DNA from: Saururus chinensis
Taxonomy: Eukaryota > Streptophyta > Magnoliopsida > Piperales > Saururaceae
Direction of reading: 5' to 3'
DNA: 64,000 nucleotides
Assembly (NCBI GenBank): GCA_035235625.1
Contig: CP141146.1
Coordinates: forward strand, 12,208,501-12,272,500
Shown: one piece after another, positions 1 through 10,900 of the stretch
Position numbering within the stretch: the first letter of the stretch is position 1
Layout of the letters: each line of letters begins with the position of its first letter
Position numbers and translations under genes: made by a program
The notes under the pieces: model-generated
Told to the model about the DNA's origin: nothing
The model's database searches: none
Seen by the model: the letters and a program-made list of their open reading frames with translations, nothing else

Positions 1-440
1 ATGGTACTACGGATTCACCACAGAAGACATCTTATTTACATAAAAGCATCAAAATTTGTAAAAACATAATTGCAAGAACATGCGACAATTGAGGAAGCGA
101 GTGAATCAAATCCTATTAATTTATCGGTGTTGGGGATTTAATTTAGCTCATCACGATGGAACAAGATAAACTAAAGAACAACACAAAGGATTTACGTAGA
201 TCGACAATTTGCCTATTACCGGGGCCTATAAACCAATTTTACCATACTTAAGATAGAATTACAAAAGAGGAGATTACGTGCACTCAGCAATAATGCCTAT
301 AAGGGCAATAGAGGATTTGTCATAAATAGACCTTAGGTCTATCATATTCACCGACAAAGGTTTTTGGTATTCTTAGAATTAGACTTGCGAAAACCCTTGT
401 TTTCAACCTTTCACCAAAAGATAAAACTTATAGAAAAAGA

Positions 441-577
441 GTAATGCTATTATGAAGTTAAAAAATCAACGTCAAAAAGTTACTTCATCGTCTCAAAACT
501 ATTTTGGGTCCCACTCATCAATGAGACGATGAAGTAGCTTTTGACGTTAATTTTTCAAGGCCACTGAAGCATTTTTC
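441..577. mobile_element. Fold-back MITE
   Basis: Two arms (461-495 and 522-555) are near-perfect reverse complements around a 26-base loop. Weaker pairing continues outward to about 441 and 577. It has no coding content. This is the shape of a small non-autonomous DNA transposon. The superfamily is not assigned because no clear target-site duplication was found. Confidence 0.6.
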
Positions 578-719
578 ATAGAAAAATAGGGCTCAACCTA
601 ACACTTAACAAAGGTTTTTGGTATTCTCGTAATTAGGTGGGAGGTGAGTGTTAGTGTCAGCTAGGTCGCCCTTCTCTGCTTTTAATTCCTCCTCCCCATT
701 CTTATTGCCTCCGAGCTGA

Positions 720-905
720 TATTAACATTTAACTTTCAATTGTAAAAAGGCAAGCATCCACTAATGGAAGTCTGAATTTTATACTGAAGAAACTCTAAAT
801 CATATAAAATTAAAACTTATCCATAGTTTTAAGTAGTTGTAATTGTTTATGAGTTCGTTTTTTAAGGTTAAAACTTATAAAGAAAGAAAATTAAAATTTT
901 AAATG
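720..905 (+). repeat. Dispersed AT-rich repeat, copy 1 of 3
   Basis: This stretch shares order and wording with 45430-45735 (same strand) and 40869-41130 (opposite strand). The shared blocks are a CAATTGTAAAA-like block, then AAGTAGTTG, then GTTTATGGG-like and AACTTGTAAAGAAA-like blocks. It looks like an old, diverged family of non-coding mobile elements. Its true ends are not visible in this copy. Confidence 0.45.
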
Positions 906-1511
906 GTTAGATGCAGGACAAAACTACAAATAAGTAATATCTGCACCTTTGTAATGGAAAAACACTGACCAAACACTAACGGCAGTCGCACGCTTTGCAT
1001 ATGTAACCTTTTGTAATGGAAAAACAACCTGCTTGATGTAGCTGGAACTATTGACTTCAATTTTGGCATGGAGTTGTGGATATGCATTCTTCGATAAATG
1101 AGAAGCAAAACTCTGTCACAAGCTAAATCCGAAGTCCCACATTGAAAACCCGGTTAAGAGATTTAGAAGGCTAGATTGGATTCCTCAGTAAAGAACTCTA
1201 CAGTATCCTACAAGATCATCTTTCAGGTCTAAAATAATTTACAGTACAGAACTTCATTACTGATCGTCATCTTCGTTTCCCATATTTGTTCAGTGCTAAA
1301 TCCCATCAGCTCTTTCCGTTCCTTTGATGTTGTCTCTGCTACTTCACATCACTGAATCAAGCAGTGAAACAAACAACGCATTCCAGAATCTCCAGTACCA
1401 GCCATTATTTCACCAAAAAACCTTCAAGTACCCATATCATGATTAATCAAGAAACCCGCTTTGAAACTACTAATTTGCAATCAAAACACGCAATCAAGCA
1501 CAAATCAGGTA

Positions 1512-2126
1512 TTATTCGAGATTGGTATGGCGAGCAGTAACAAGCTCAGGGGTCTGGCCCAGAATGAGAGCCAGCTTGTACACGACCATCTCGAACAGCA
1601 CAAACAGTGACCCCTCGTAGAGACTGCCCATCGGCAGCAGTAGAGCTTCCGCGCCCTTTTTGCCCTCGTCCTCTTCCTCGTCAGCCATCGTCTGCGCCGC
1701 CACATACGCCACTGCGCTGGCGAGCCGAGCTGCCGATCCGTCGGGCCGGGCAGTCAGCAGCAACACCCTGGCCCCGGCCGAGCGCGCCACCCTGCATATG
1801 GCATCGACGGTGGGGAACCCGCCGGGCCCAGCTGAGGCCGCCAGCAGGTCCCCGGCGGCAATCGGGGGCGTCGTGACGTCGCCGACGACGTGGGCGGGGA
1901 GGCCCAGGTGAGCCAGACGCATACAGAGGGCCTTCATCATCAGGCCCTCCCGGCCCACCCCGTGCACGAACACCCGGGCCTTCCGGGAGGCGGCTCCTTC
2001 CAGCTCCTCCACGATAAGGTCCAGGGAAGGGGGGCGGTCGCCGGAGGCGGCGGGGGAGAAGACGGACTGGATGCGGTTGCAGACGAGGGCCGCGAGGTCG
2101 GACATGGAGGCTGATGCCCCCGCCAT
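1512..2126 (-). CDS. SIS-domain sugar isomerase-like protein
   Basis: A single-exon gene for 204 residues. The SIS (sugar isomerase) fold binds phosphosugars. Plant members resemble 6-phospho-3-hexuloisomerase, but their substrate is not established, so no reaction is claimed. The SIS core is visible: VFVHGVGREGLMMKA near residues 51-65, then SAGPGGFPTVDAICRVARSA and a VLLLTA strand typical of the phosphosugar pocket. The C-terminus GSLYEGSLFVLFEMVVYKL, ending in TARHTNLE, is typical of the plant family. I chose the ATG at 2126 because it has A at -3 and G at +4. The frame stays open upstream to about 2222, but only from a non-ATG codon. The coding DNA is far more GC-rich than its AT-rich surroundings. 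A MITE ends about 100 bases upstream. Its Arabidopsis counterpart, from memory, is At5g52190, next to the inhibitor-2 gene. Confidence 0.9.
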   Translation of the reverse strand: MAGASASMSDLAALVCNRIQSVFSPAASGDRPPSLDLIVEELEGAASRKARVFVHGVGREGLMMKALCMRLAHLGLPAHVVGDVTTPPIAAGDLLAASAGPGGFPTVDAICRVARSAGARVLLLTARPDGSAARLASAVAYVAAQTMADEEEDEGKKGAEALLLPMGSLYEGSLFVLFEMVVYKLALILGQTPELVTARHTNLE

Positions 2127-2229
2127 CGTTCCTTTCGGGTGGTCTCTAGTTTGCCGTCGCGGTGGTTTATCCTGCTCGGATGCTCTGTCCTCTTTTTCCA
2201 CTTCGAAATTGAGAAAAGGCAAATTAAAA

Positions 2230-2644
2230 CTCCCTCCGCACCATATTAATAATTATGTTTAAAAAATAATATTTTTTTATTAAACAGTGAAACCTATATA
2301 AAAAATAAAAAAATAAACTTATACCTAATTATTTAAATTTAATAAAATTATTAATAGAAAATATTTTTTTTCTAAATAAAGCTATTAATTTAAAATAGAA
2401 AGAGTATTAATAAGTATTTTCTCAATCTTAAATTAATAGTTTAATTTAATTTTTTAAATTAAACTATTCCCTAATAGTAACTTTTATTAAATAATGACAT
2501 ACTTCTAAAAAAATACTCTTTTTGAAGTACTTAATTTATTAATATAGAATAATTTTTTTTATAAAATAAATTTATTAATATAAAATAAATAAAATAATTT
2601 ATTTTAAAAAATTAAATAAAACTATTAATGTAGGACATAGAGAG
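2230..2644. mobile_element. Stowaway-like MITE upstream of the SIS gene
   Basis: An AT-rich 415-base element whose ends are inverted: CTCCCTCCGCACCATATTAA on the left, and CTCTCTATGTCCTACATTAA when the right end is read in reverse. The CTCCCTC-type end is typical of plant Tc1/mariner (Stowaway) MITEs. A TA follows the right end; the matching TA on the left is degraded. Its inner edge is about 100 bases from the SIS start codon, so it may lie in the promoter. Confidence 0.6.
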
Positions 2645-2699
2645 TAATATTCTAAGTTTATTTAGCAGTCAAAGAAACAACTACAAGCACCTAATTCCT

Positions 2700-3110
2700 C
2701 TAGCAAATAGCTGACCATTTCTGTTCTTTGCAAGTGCATTTTGTATCATGAGAGGGGCCTTGTTAAACTAGCAGGAGAAATTATTCACTAAAATTTGCTA
2801 GAATGTCAGCAACCTAATTTTGTTCTCTATAACATTTACTAGGTGATCACTTGCAACTAGACTCTGATCTTCCATAACCTTGAAGATGCTCTTTATTTAT
2901 AAGTGATATCAACACCCGAGGATCTCCCTGAATGTGTAATTTATTTATGCACAAGTACTTAGCCAGCATAATCCCTAAGTCACATCCTTGAGCTTGGACA
3001 TCTTTTACAAGCAAACCCAACAGTAAAATTCATAAGGATCTCTGATAACACCACCAGCAGCAGCAGCATTTCCAGGGGAGGATATGTAGGAGCCGTAAAT
3101 ATTTAATCAG
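2700..3110 (-). mobile_element. LINE-type RNase H remnant
   Basis: Read on the minus strand, short pieces resemble the plant LINE/RVT_3 RNase H domain: SPGNAAAAGGVIRDPY, then LAKYLCINKLHIQGDPRVLI and SLINKEHLQ. The order matches the family (conserved Gly-rich Asp strand, helix, second acidic strand). The pieces lie in different frames, so the element is dead. No poly-A tail or upstream reverse transcriptase is seen. Confidence 0.45.
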
Positions 3111-3916
3111 AAAAAGTTGTGAGGCGGAGAACACCATTGAAGAATTAGCACTAAGAAGTTAATTTGTAAAACAACAACTTAACTTCGTGGGATTTTTTGG
3201 GTGGGGATTGTTGCATTTTCCCACCTTGAGTTGTAGCTTTGTGATCAATTGTATTGGAAAATGATAATTACCTAACAAATTTTCTCAACAGACTCTACCA
3301 ACTGGATCTAGATTGGACAAAGTTTGTAGTCCCATGTGATAATGTGGGGGATCCATATGTTTTGCCAAAACAAAACTGTTAGGATACCTCTTTATATTCC
3401 TTATTTTATAAGTCTTTATTTCTTGGTTTGCTTAGGATAGTTTCTTTTCAGTGCACTTCTAATTAGATTCAAATTAGTAAAGGCTAAGTTTTGCCTATAA
3501 ATATCATGTAATGGCTTTTGCCAACGAGGAGAAAAATTAATCAGAACTTAGAGTAGTCCGTTGACCCATTTTTTTCATAGTCTCTTCTCTTTCCTTCTCA
3601 ATTCCATCTCTCTTCCCTCTTCCCCATCCATTGGCCGACTGTCAAGCTACAAACCTCTTGTAGACTCCGCCTACAACACTAGTATCAAAGTGTCAGCACC
3701 TTTCCTTAGTCCATGCTTCAAAGCCTCCATAACCTAACCATGCCAGAAGAAAGCCCCTTATGGTTTTGTTGCCGAGCCCTTAGACATGGTCATTCCCCAA
3801 TTTCAAACGGATGTGGCAGAGCTTAATAACAAATTGACACCTAAGCTGTCGAGCGGAAAACGAACATGAAAAGTTGGGCAGAGCAGTTCCAGCAGCTCTC
3901 GGACACTCTCCGTGGT

Positions 3917-4904
3917 TAGGATTGTCAATGGGTAACCATTTACCTACCTCACCCGCTCGCCTGATCCGAAATTTGTGGGCGGGTAATTGATAAATGGGTA
4001 ATGGGTAAAATAAGTGGGTAATTTTGCCCACTCATTTATTATGTGGGTAGGGTATGGGTAACCCCTTATCCATACCTGTTACTCATTACCCGAATTATAT
4101 ATAAATACATAGTTGCATATGTTGCCTAAGGAGAATGTCTTCTATTTTGAAAATTTGGTACTTTCATTGTAAAACATTGGATAGCTTCTAAGAAATATAT
4201 GTAAATTTATAATACAAATTTATGATAGAGAAAACAGAAGAGAACGTGGTCAATCTTTGATGTCCTTTTACGTTATGTTTATTGCATAAAGTGTGTACCT
4301 TGAAGAGAAAATATAAATTTCATCCTCGATGAATCGCAGTAGGAGAGTAAATAACAAATGGGGGGATTTTGTGTTGAGAGAGCAGTGAGAATTTTATTTT
4401 TTGGTTTTTGACGTCATGTTCTTTGGTTTTGATAATTACCCAATTTTCACTCTGTTATAACTGATCGGAAGAGTAAGGTTTGTATATGTAACAAAATTAG
4501 TCTTGTATCTTGTAACATTTCGGTATGATGATCGAGGGATTTTGGAGTAATGAAAATTACTTTCAAGTCTTAATTTTTTTTATATAAGTTTATATAAGGT
4601 GTCATATTCTTATTATGTTATTTTTGTATAAACTGTGAGGTTTTTATATGCAATATTGCCCATGTCCTTTTTGAATTGAAATTGTGATATATTGGATAGA
4701 CTTTTAAAAAACATAAATAATTTACTATAATTTATTTTATATTATTTATCATTTATTGATCGGTTGGCTATTTACTTGTTACTTGCCCATTTACTCGATG
4801 AGTAATAGGTAGGTTATAGGTAGGGTATGGGTAAAATTTTTGGAAGCGGATATGAATGTGGGTAAAGCTTTACCCGACCCATACCCTACCCATTGACACC
4901 CCTA
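3917..4904. mobile_element. Non-autonomous hAT element, 988 bases
   Basis: The termini are TAGGATTGTCAATGGGT on the left and TAGGGGTGTCAATGGGT (reverse complement of the right). The flanking 8-base duplications are TCCGTGGT (3909-3916) and TCCATGGT (4905-4912), with one mismatch. An 8-base duplication plus a GTCAATGGGT terminus is the hAT signature. Subterminal GGGTAA-type motifs repeat at both ends. There is no transposase frame. A fragment of the same right end occurs at 28941-29014. Confidence 0.88.
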
Positions 4905-5410
4905 TCCATGGTCATCACGCAGTCACAACAGGAGGTTGCTGCCACCATGAAGATCCATTAGGACTCGCTAGCTGCCATCACTAGTAAGTGAGACTCTCTG
5001 TCCACCTCCTTCCAACAACTCACTAACTACCCCTCCGCACAATGAGCCGACTTGCCACCTCAAGGAGCGTCAGCACAGCCGCTTCTTTTAGTACATATCC
5101 ATGGGTTACCTTTCTCAACACTGGCCAATACTTTGCTAGCCTTGCCATCCTCAATTTCGAGCATTGTGGTTGTAGTTATCCTTCCGCCCTTATCCAAGTC
5201 TTCTGCTCCCCTTTTGGCATCGTTGTAGTTGTCCTAGTCATCAACTCTATGCATGGCTAGGTCCAAGCAGTTGTGTTGCTTGAATCCATTGTCGTGGGAG
5301 CACCTCACTGGCTTTCGGCACTCTACCTGCAACTCCTGCAAGGGATCATGCCCTTTCGCCTCCCAAATTGCCACTATGTAGCAGCCATTGCATGATTATA
5401 AGGTTCAGAT

Positions 5411-5700
5411 CAGCTGGGTGTACACTCCCACCATAATTGGTGGGAGTATCCAAGCAATGCCAGCCACATTGGCGGGAAAATGCATTTGTTAGTGTAAGAC
5501 TCGTTTTCCCGACTAATGTAGCTGGCATTGATTGGGCACTCCCACCACAGTGGGTGTGCATAATTGGTGGGAGTATCCAATCAATGTCAGCCATATTGGC
5601 GGGAAAATGCATTTGTCAGTGTAAGACTCGTTTTCCCACTAATGTAGCTGGCATTGATTGGGCACTCCCACCACACTGGGTGAGAGTGCACACTCAGCTG
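5411..5700. mobile_element. Fold-back MITE with a tandemly doubled core
   Basis: The ends are inverted: CAGCTGGGTGTACACTCCCA on the left, and CAGCTGAGTGTGCACTCTCA when the right end is reversed. Between them a palindromic unit of about 130 bases occurs twice in direct order (about 5425-5555 and 5556-5690). Within each unit, a TGGTGGGAGTATCCAA arm faces its complement TTGGGCACTCCCACCA. It can form a single hairpin or two in series. No clear target-site duplication was found. Confidence 0.7.
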
Positions 5701-6240
5701 ATTTGAATCCATTACTACGAAATTTCTTACACCCTGGCCGCCAAGTCGGGTTCTTTTTAGATGGTCATGGTAAGTGGTCAGGAAAATAATTTTTCTCTTG
5801 TTTTTATGGACCACTTTGGTTGGGCAACCAGTTAAAGGAGAAGCAATATATCCTGGTGGGTCTCAAGCGGTTATGAATGGACTCGGCTCTCAGGCCGACC
5901 CAGCATAGGAAATTGCTTCCCATGTTGCTCAAGGCCCGTCTCTTAGCCGAACGAGGCCTGATTTGCCACCTCTGGTTTCTTCTCATTCAACTCTTCATGG
6001 TCCGCACCTGCAGCCTCCAGCCCATGGCCATCTACCTCATTTTCCTCAGCTTGCTGCCCAAGAACTTGATTTTGCCTAGGACTATATGGTGCATGCTAGT
6101 GATTTCACTGCAGGCTATGCCCATGGTAGATCAATTTTTACCATGGGCCACCGCCACCTCTAGGGTTAGGCCCATCTAATACGTCTCACCTTCCCTGTCT
6201 TGTCTTCAAGGGTGACGAGCGGGGGGATTGAGTATTTTGC

Positions 6241-8279
6241 AGATTTTATACTTCCATTGTACTCTGGTCTACAAGCATCATAATTTTACTTCTTTCTACA
6301 TAGAAGTCATGCGTTGCAATGACCCGAGGACTTACCCTCTCACACTCCATACACTATGCGGGATGACATAGAGTGAGTACTCCTTATCCGCTTTGGGCCT
6401 ACCAATTATGAACTTATGTCTGTCATACTACCGTTGTCAAAGCTTATCAAGATGAATTTAAAATGTTATCTAATAAGGTTTACAACTTGCAAAAAGCCAA
6501 TTTGATAAGAACTTTCCTATCTAGATTCGTTGGGTGTATATAACTATCCTTGTTATCAACATATTACTGCACCCCTATGTGTGTATTTTCAACTTGTAGG
6601 TCGTCACGTGAAATAGATCAGTACCATCTAAACTAAAATCATGAGTAACTCAAAAAAATTCCAACATAGTAGTAGTTTAGCATCTAACACTCGTATGCCT
6701 GCTATAAATTAAGCTAAATATTCATACCTAATAATTGCAAATGTTCTGAGTCATGTCTTTTAAATCAAACACCCACCATATGCTTTAAGTATGATGCACT
6801 AAACTTTGATAAAACCATGTTTTGCATCTAATTCATGACAGCATGCTATTCTAACTGCATCAGAGCATTTATGAGCATAAGAAAGAAAGAAAAATCTAAG
6901 CTTTATCGATATTCTATCCCTGGCAATTTGATCCGTGTCTGTGCAATTCAAACCAACGACATAAATGATTAATCATGGCTCAATCAAACATCCTCCACGA
7001 ATTTTCAGCAATTTAGTTCACCAGTACCAACAATCAGTCATAGAAACACGTTTACAAGAGTCTCCTCACCTTTGCCTACGCCGTAAATCCAATTCTCATT
7101 TCTAATCCTACTTGTCACAGTCCTGGATTTTTTCTCCCAACTCCTCATAGTGTGCTAACTTTCTATAAAACCTTTTCTATTCTTGAAAAGCAACTTTGAA
7201 AATAAAAAATAGAATCAGAGTATGCAGAGCTGTGATGGTCATTTTTTAACATAGAAATAGCAAACTATTTACTAATATTATAATGGCAAAATATTCCCAA
7301 GATAAGTAGGTTTCATTCATGTTTTATTGCAAGGAAAACCACTAAAATTGCATAAGTTAGACTTAATGTGAAAAAAGATGAAGTTCTCGCAGCTCCTTCC
7401 TTGCTCACTTCTCAAACTCTTGCAGATCCGTTAATGAACTTTCACGATTAAGATGTTTGAGTACATTTGCACATAACCAGCAAGATTGAAACTTGTACAT
7501 GATGGCATAGTTCCTTAGCTTATTCAAATAAAGAATGGATGTCCTATTCTTGATCTTTTCCGATTACAAAACATTTCCACCAACAAGATTTTGTCAGAAG
7601 GTTCCACACCATTGTCCCTCCCTCGTGGAGAAACAAAGAGATACACAAATCCAATCACCAGAGTTCATTACCTTAGATGGCTGACATGTACCTTCATGAT
7701 ATGAAAATAGAAGTGAAAACCTTACCATGCTACTCAATGACAATGGTAGCACGATACCCAGACAACTACGGAGTCCTTGGATACCACCCAACAAATATGG
7801 ACAATGACCCTTTAAAGGTCAGTAACTCTCTTTAGAAGGACCACCCTCTCCATGACCTTGATCCTTCGAAGATCCACATATTTTTGGAGACCTCCTCTGG
7901 CCCACACCACCACTATCTTGGTTCATGTGTAATCCCTTTCTCTCTGGTTTGCACCTCTTTAGTAGACATTTTTAAAGTCAAGTTCCTTTTTATTATCCTA
8001 AATTAGGCAAATATCCAATATAATATGAAAATTCTTATACTAACAATTTACTCTTGATAAAAAATTAATAACTTGGCTAATAAAACATCCATATGGGGTT
8101 AGTCATTTTGTATTTTAGAGTGCATCATTTTGAAATCACAATTTATGACCCACATTAGATCCAACATTTGAGAACTCACCTAAGAATGCACACTAGAATC
8201 CTGAGTTTTCAAACCACAGTTTCAAAATGCGCAGGCTTAGAAGCGTGAACAAGGATAGGGGTGGGGGTTGGAGGGGGAG
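6241..8279. other. No gene seen
   Basis: AT-rich intergenic sequence with no convincing coding potential on either strand. The open frames at 5877-6179 and 7594-7794 show no family resemblance. It probably consists of older transposon debris that I cannot name. Confidence 0.5.
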
Positions 8280-8700
8280 GAGACTAAGGGGACTCCAGCT
8301 GTGGTTTGGTGGACTCTGATGGACATCAACGATAATTTAGCAAACTCTGATAGTGATCCGATGGATTCTAAAGATAATTGAGCAGACTCAAGGACGAGTA
8401 GGTGGATTCTGATGACAATCCGACAGACTTGTGGCAGTTAGGCAAACTCAGCCAGAAATGTAGAGAACCCTAGCAGCAATCTAGCAAACAGTGGTTTTGT
8501 AGTTTTCGACAACAATTCACCAAGCACAACAATGATTTGGCCGACTCCGGTGGAAATCCGACAGACATCAGTGGCAGTCTAACTACAGTTGGCAATCTAG
8601 CAAATGTTAGTGGTGGTCAGCAATTTGCCACTCCGAGGTCAGTCTGGTATGGACACAGACAACAATCGACATACTCTGGCGGTAGTCCCTAAACTTCGGC
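8280..8700. repeat. Degenerate short-period repeat
   Basis: A motif close to GACTC-TGATGG-AATCC-GA recurs about every 25-35 bases with many changes, giving a GGA/CTC-rich patch in AT-rich DNA. Similar wording reappears at about 22770-22890. It abuts the decayed LTR that starts at 8706. It may be an old minisatellite or part of an unnamed element. Confidence 0.35.
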
Positions 8701-8705
8701 AATCA

Positions 8706-9028
8706 TGTCAGACCTGAGATTTTTTCACATATTTTTTTAAAAATTTATAATTTTTTTTTTGTAATATGTCTATAAATAGTAAAAAAAATTGATGAACTTT
8801 GAAACATGTGAAAATATTTTTCATAAATGTAAATCATCATAATTAAGTTTTCCCCCATAAAATTTTCCAAATCTTTATAAGTTTAAACCAAACATTCTTA
8901 TGCGTGAATCAAAAATAAAAATATACAAAATCAAACGTCATGGCTATGGGCTTAAACATAAATATACATCTGTGACATATCTAAGTACAAGTCCCACAAC
9001 AGTTCAAAGTGCATAGTCTCATTTACAA

Positions 9029-9094
<66 letters not shown>

Positions 9095-10900
9095 GTGAAT
9101 AAATCTCACCTCACCCACTACATAAGTAATCAAAATGATACAACAGGTCGTGGAAAAACTACAAAGGACTCACATTGAGTCAAAGTAATAGCTGAAGTCT
9201 TAAATGAGTATTTTAATACTCTATAGTTGAGTTCTAATCAATGAACTATGTAAGTTCATACATAGTTGCATTCATAAAATATTTACATGAAGCAGAAATA
9301 CATAACAAATCAGAGTCTCACAATATAACATATCCATGCTCATACACCTACTATCTCACCATACATTCCTACACATACTTATATACTTACCGTCTTACTC
9401 ATACCATTGTACTCAAATTTATACACTTACAATCTTGCTCATAGAGTTTTACTCAAATTTTTACACTTACAATCTTACTCAAATTCTTACACGGTCTTAC
9501 TCAAATTACTAGACTTACAACCTTAATCATACAATCTTACTCATATCATCGTACTTGTACTCATACAACCTTAATCATACTCATATAATCGCACTCTTAC
9601 TCGGATATATTTACTTTTACTCATACACTTACTATTGACAACTGGAGGTCATTACAGTTTAATCATCTCTAGCATTGACGGAAAGAAATGTCATTGGGAC
9701 GTTACCTTAACCTCCTGGGAGCAACTATATGCCATGAAAATGCAAGACACACCTATGCTCAAGGAGCGCAGAATCTGTCATGTCTCAGGTCCCAGATGTT
9801 TTACAGAAATTACAACATAAGAAACAAATTTTTATTTCCATTAATAGATAGGTACAAATTTCAGATTTTCGAGAAATTGCGGCGATGAGTTTGAGGCACA
9901 AGATCACTGAACAATGAAGAGCCATATGCATCGATCTTCTATCTTACCTGCCAAAACCTATGCGTACACAAATATGCGCGGTGGAGAATCACCCATGAGC
10001 CAAATCTTAATGGTCTTCTTCCCTATGATAAAACATAATAAAGATGCAACTATATGCAACGTAAACTGGTGCAGCTTAGAAGCTTAATCAACAAAACAAA
10101 TCAATTTGGTGCATCTCGAAAGCACAATTAAAAAACAATTCAATTTATAGCAGCTTAGAAGCACAATTAACAAATCATTTCCTTCAATAGTTAACTAGTT
10201 GTACCGATAGAAGATTAATAGATCATTTGATATCAAATTTCATATGCAAAGCTGACATGAAATTCTTCAAACAGTTGACGGGCTGTTCATACAGAAATCT
10301 AATATAACTTCTCACTAGTGATGAAATTCATTTGATGGAGTTCAAACCAATCTCACAACTCTTCCAATTCAGTCAAATACAAAAGAAAACAAATCAATCA
10401 AACAAACTATCCATGCATTTGAACAAACACACTTACAACTTGAATCCACAAGTCGCTTTAATTTCTTGAATCCACAAGAACTAAATTCATTCTAAATCCA
10501 TAGAACGCCAGCTGAATTCACAGCTAGAACACAGAGGACTCCTCCCTAGATCCAAAATTGACGGAGTTGTTTCAAATTCAAAATTGCTACCTTCTTGCCT
10601 CTAGATCTCCCTTATTTATAGTTGACACCTTCGATATTTCTGCAACAGATCATTTTGGTGGGAGCATCAGTTATTTTTCATTTCTTTTCAATAGAAGCAC
10701 CACCGCTGATCTGTAATAACCTAACAGTATTGTCAAATGACTCTCATGCTCCTGATTTTCATAATTTGTTAGTGATGTCCAAGGGTACTTGAGTAATTAT
10801 ACATGTGACAAAATTCTCCCATGCATCTCCTTTACTATTTCCTGCATCATAAACATACTCATGCATCTATCTCCTTTACTACTTCCTGCATCATAAACAT
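8706..10900 (-). mobile_element. Decayed antisense long LTR, related to the 18825-22143 copy
   Basis: Position 8706 begins TGTCAGACCTGAGATTTTTT, close to the reverse complement of the terminus of the solo LTR at 18825-22143. Further shared landmarks follow in the same order: an AT tract, a TTACTCATAC-type minisatellite (9330-9620, matching 21080-21410 in reverse) and a block around 9640-9790 matching 20930-21070. On the minus strand a TATAAATA box lies near 10617. The upstream limit is not defined, and the end given is a guess. An old, heavily decayed fossil. Confidence 0.5.
9030..9091. repeat. (TA)n microsatellite
   Basis: About 31 uninterrupted TA units within the decayed LTR. Confidence 0.95.

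Larger units (their letters stand above)
3377..6240 (+). mobile_element. Old LTR retrotransposon remnant (5' LTR, PBS, gag-like part)
   Basis: A candidate 5' LTR of about 300 bases (3377-3678) begins TGTTAGGATACC and ends ACAACA. Just after it comes AGTATCAAAGTGTC, which resembles the initiator-Met tRNA primer site TGGTATCAGAGC. Beyond it lies degenerate gag-like sequence, and a polypurine-like GAGCGGGGGGAT near 6220. No matching 3' LTR is present. The element is an old broken fossil. A hAT element (3917-4904) and a tandem MITE (5411-5700) inserted into it later. The superfamily is not decided. Confidence 0.5.

Noticed and set aside
1505-2262. Other frames overlapping the SIS gene on both strands
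   Set aside because: They are shadows of the GC-rich SIS coding sequence, whose own frame has clear family motifs.
6305-6620. Possible further LTR terminus (TGCGTTGCAATGACCCGAGG)
   Set aside because: The opening resembles some LTR starts, but no partner end or duplication could be found.
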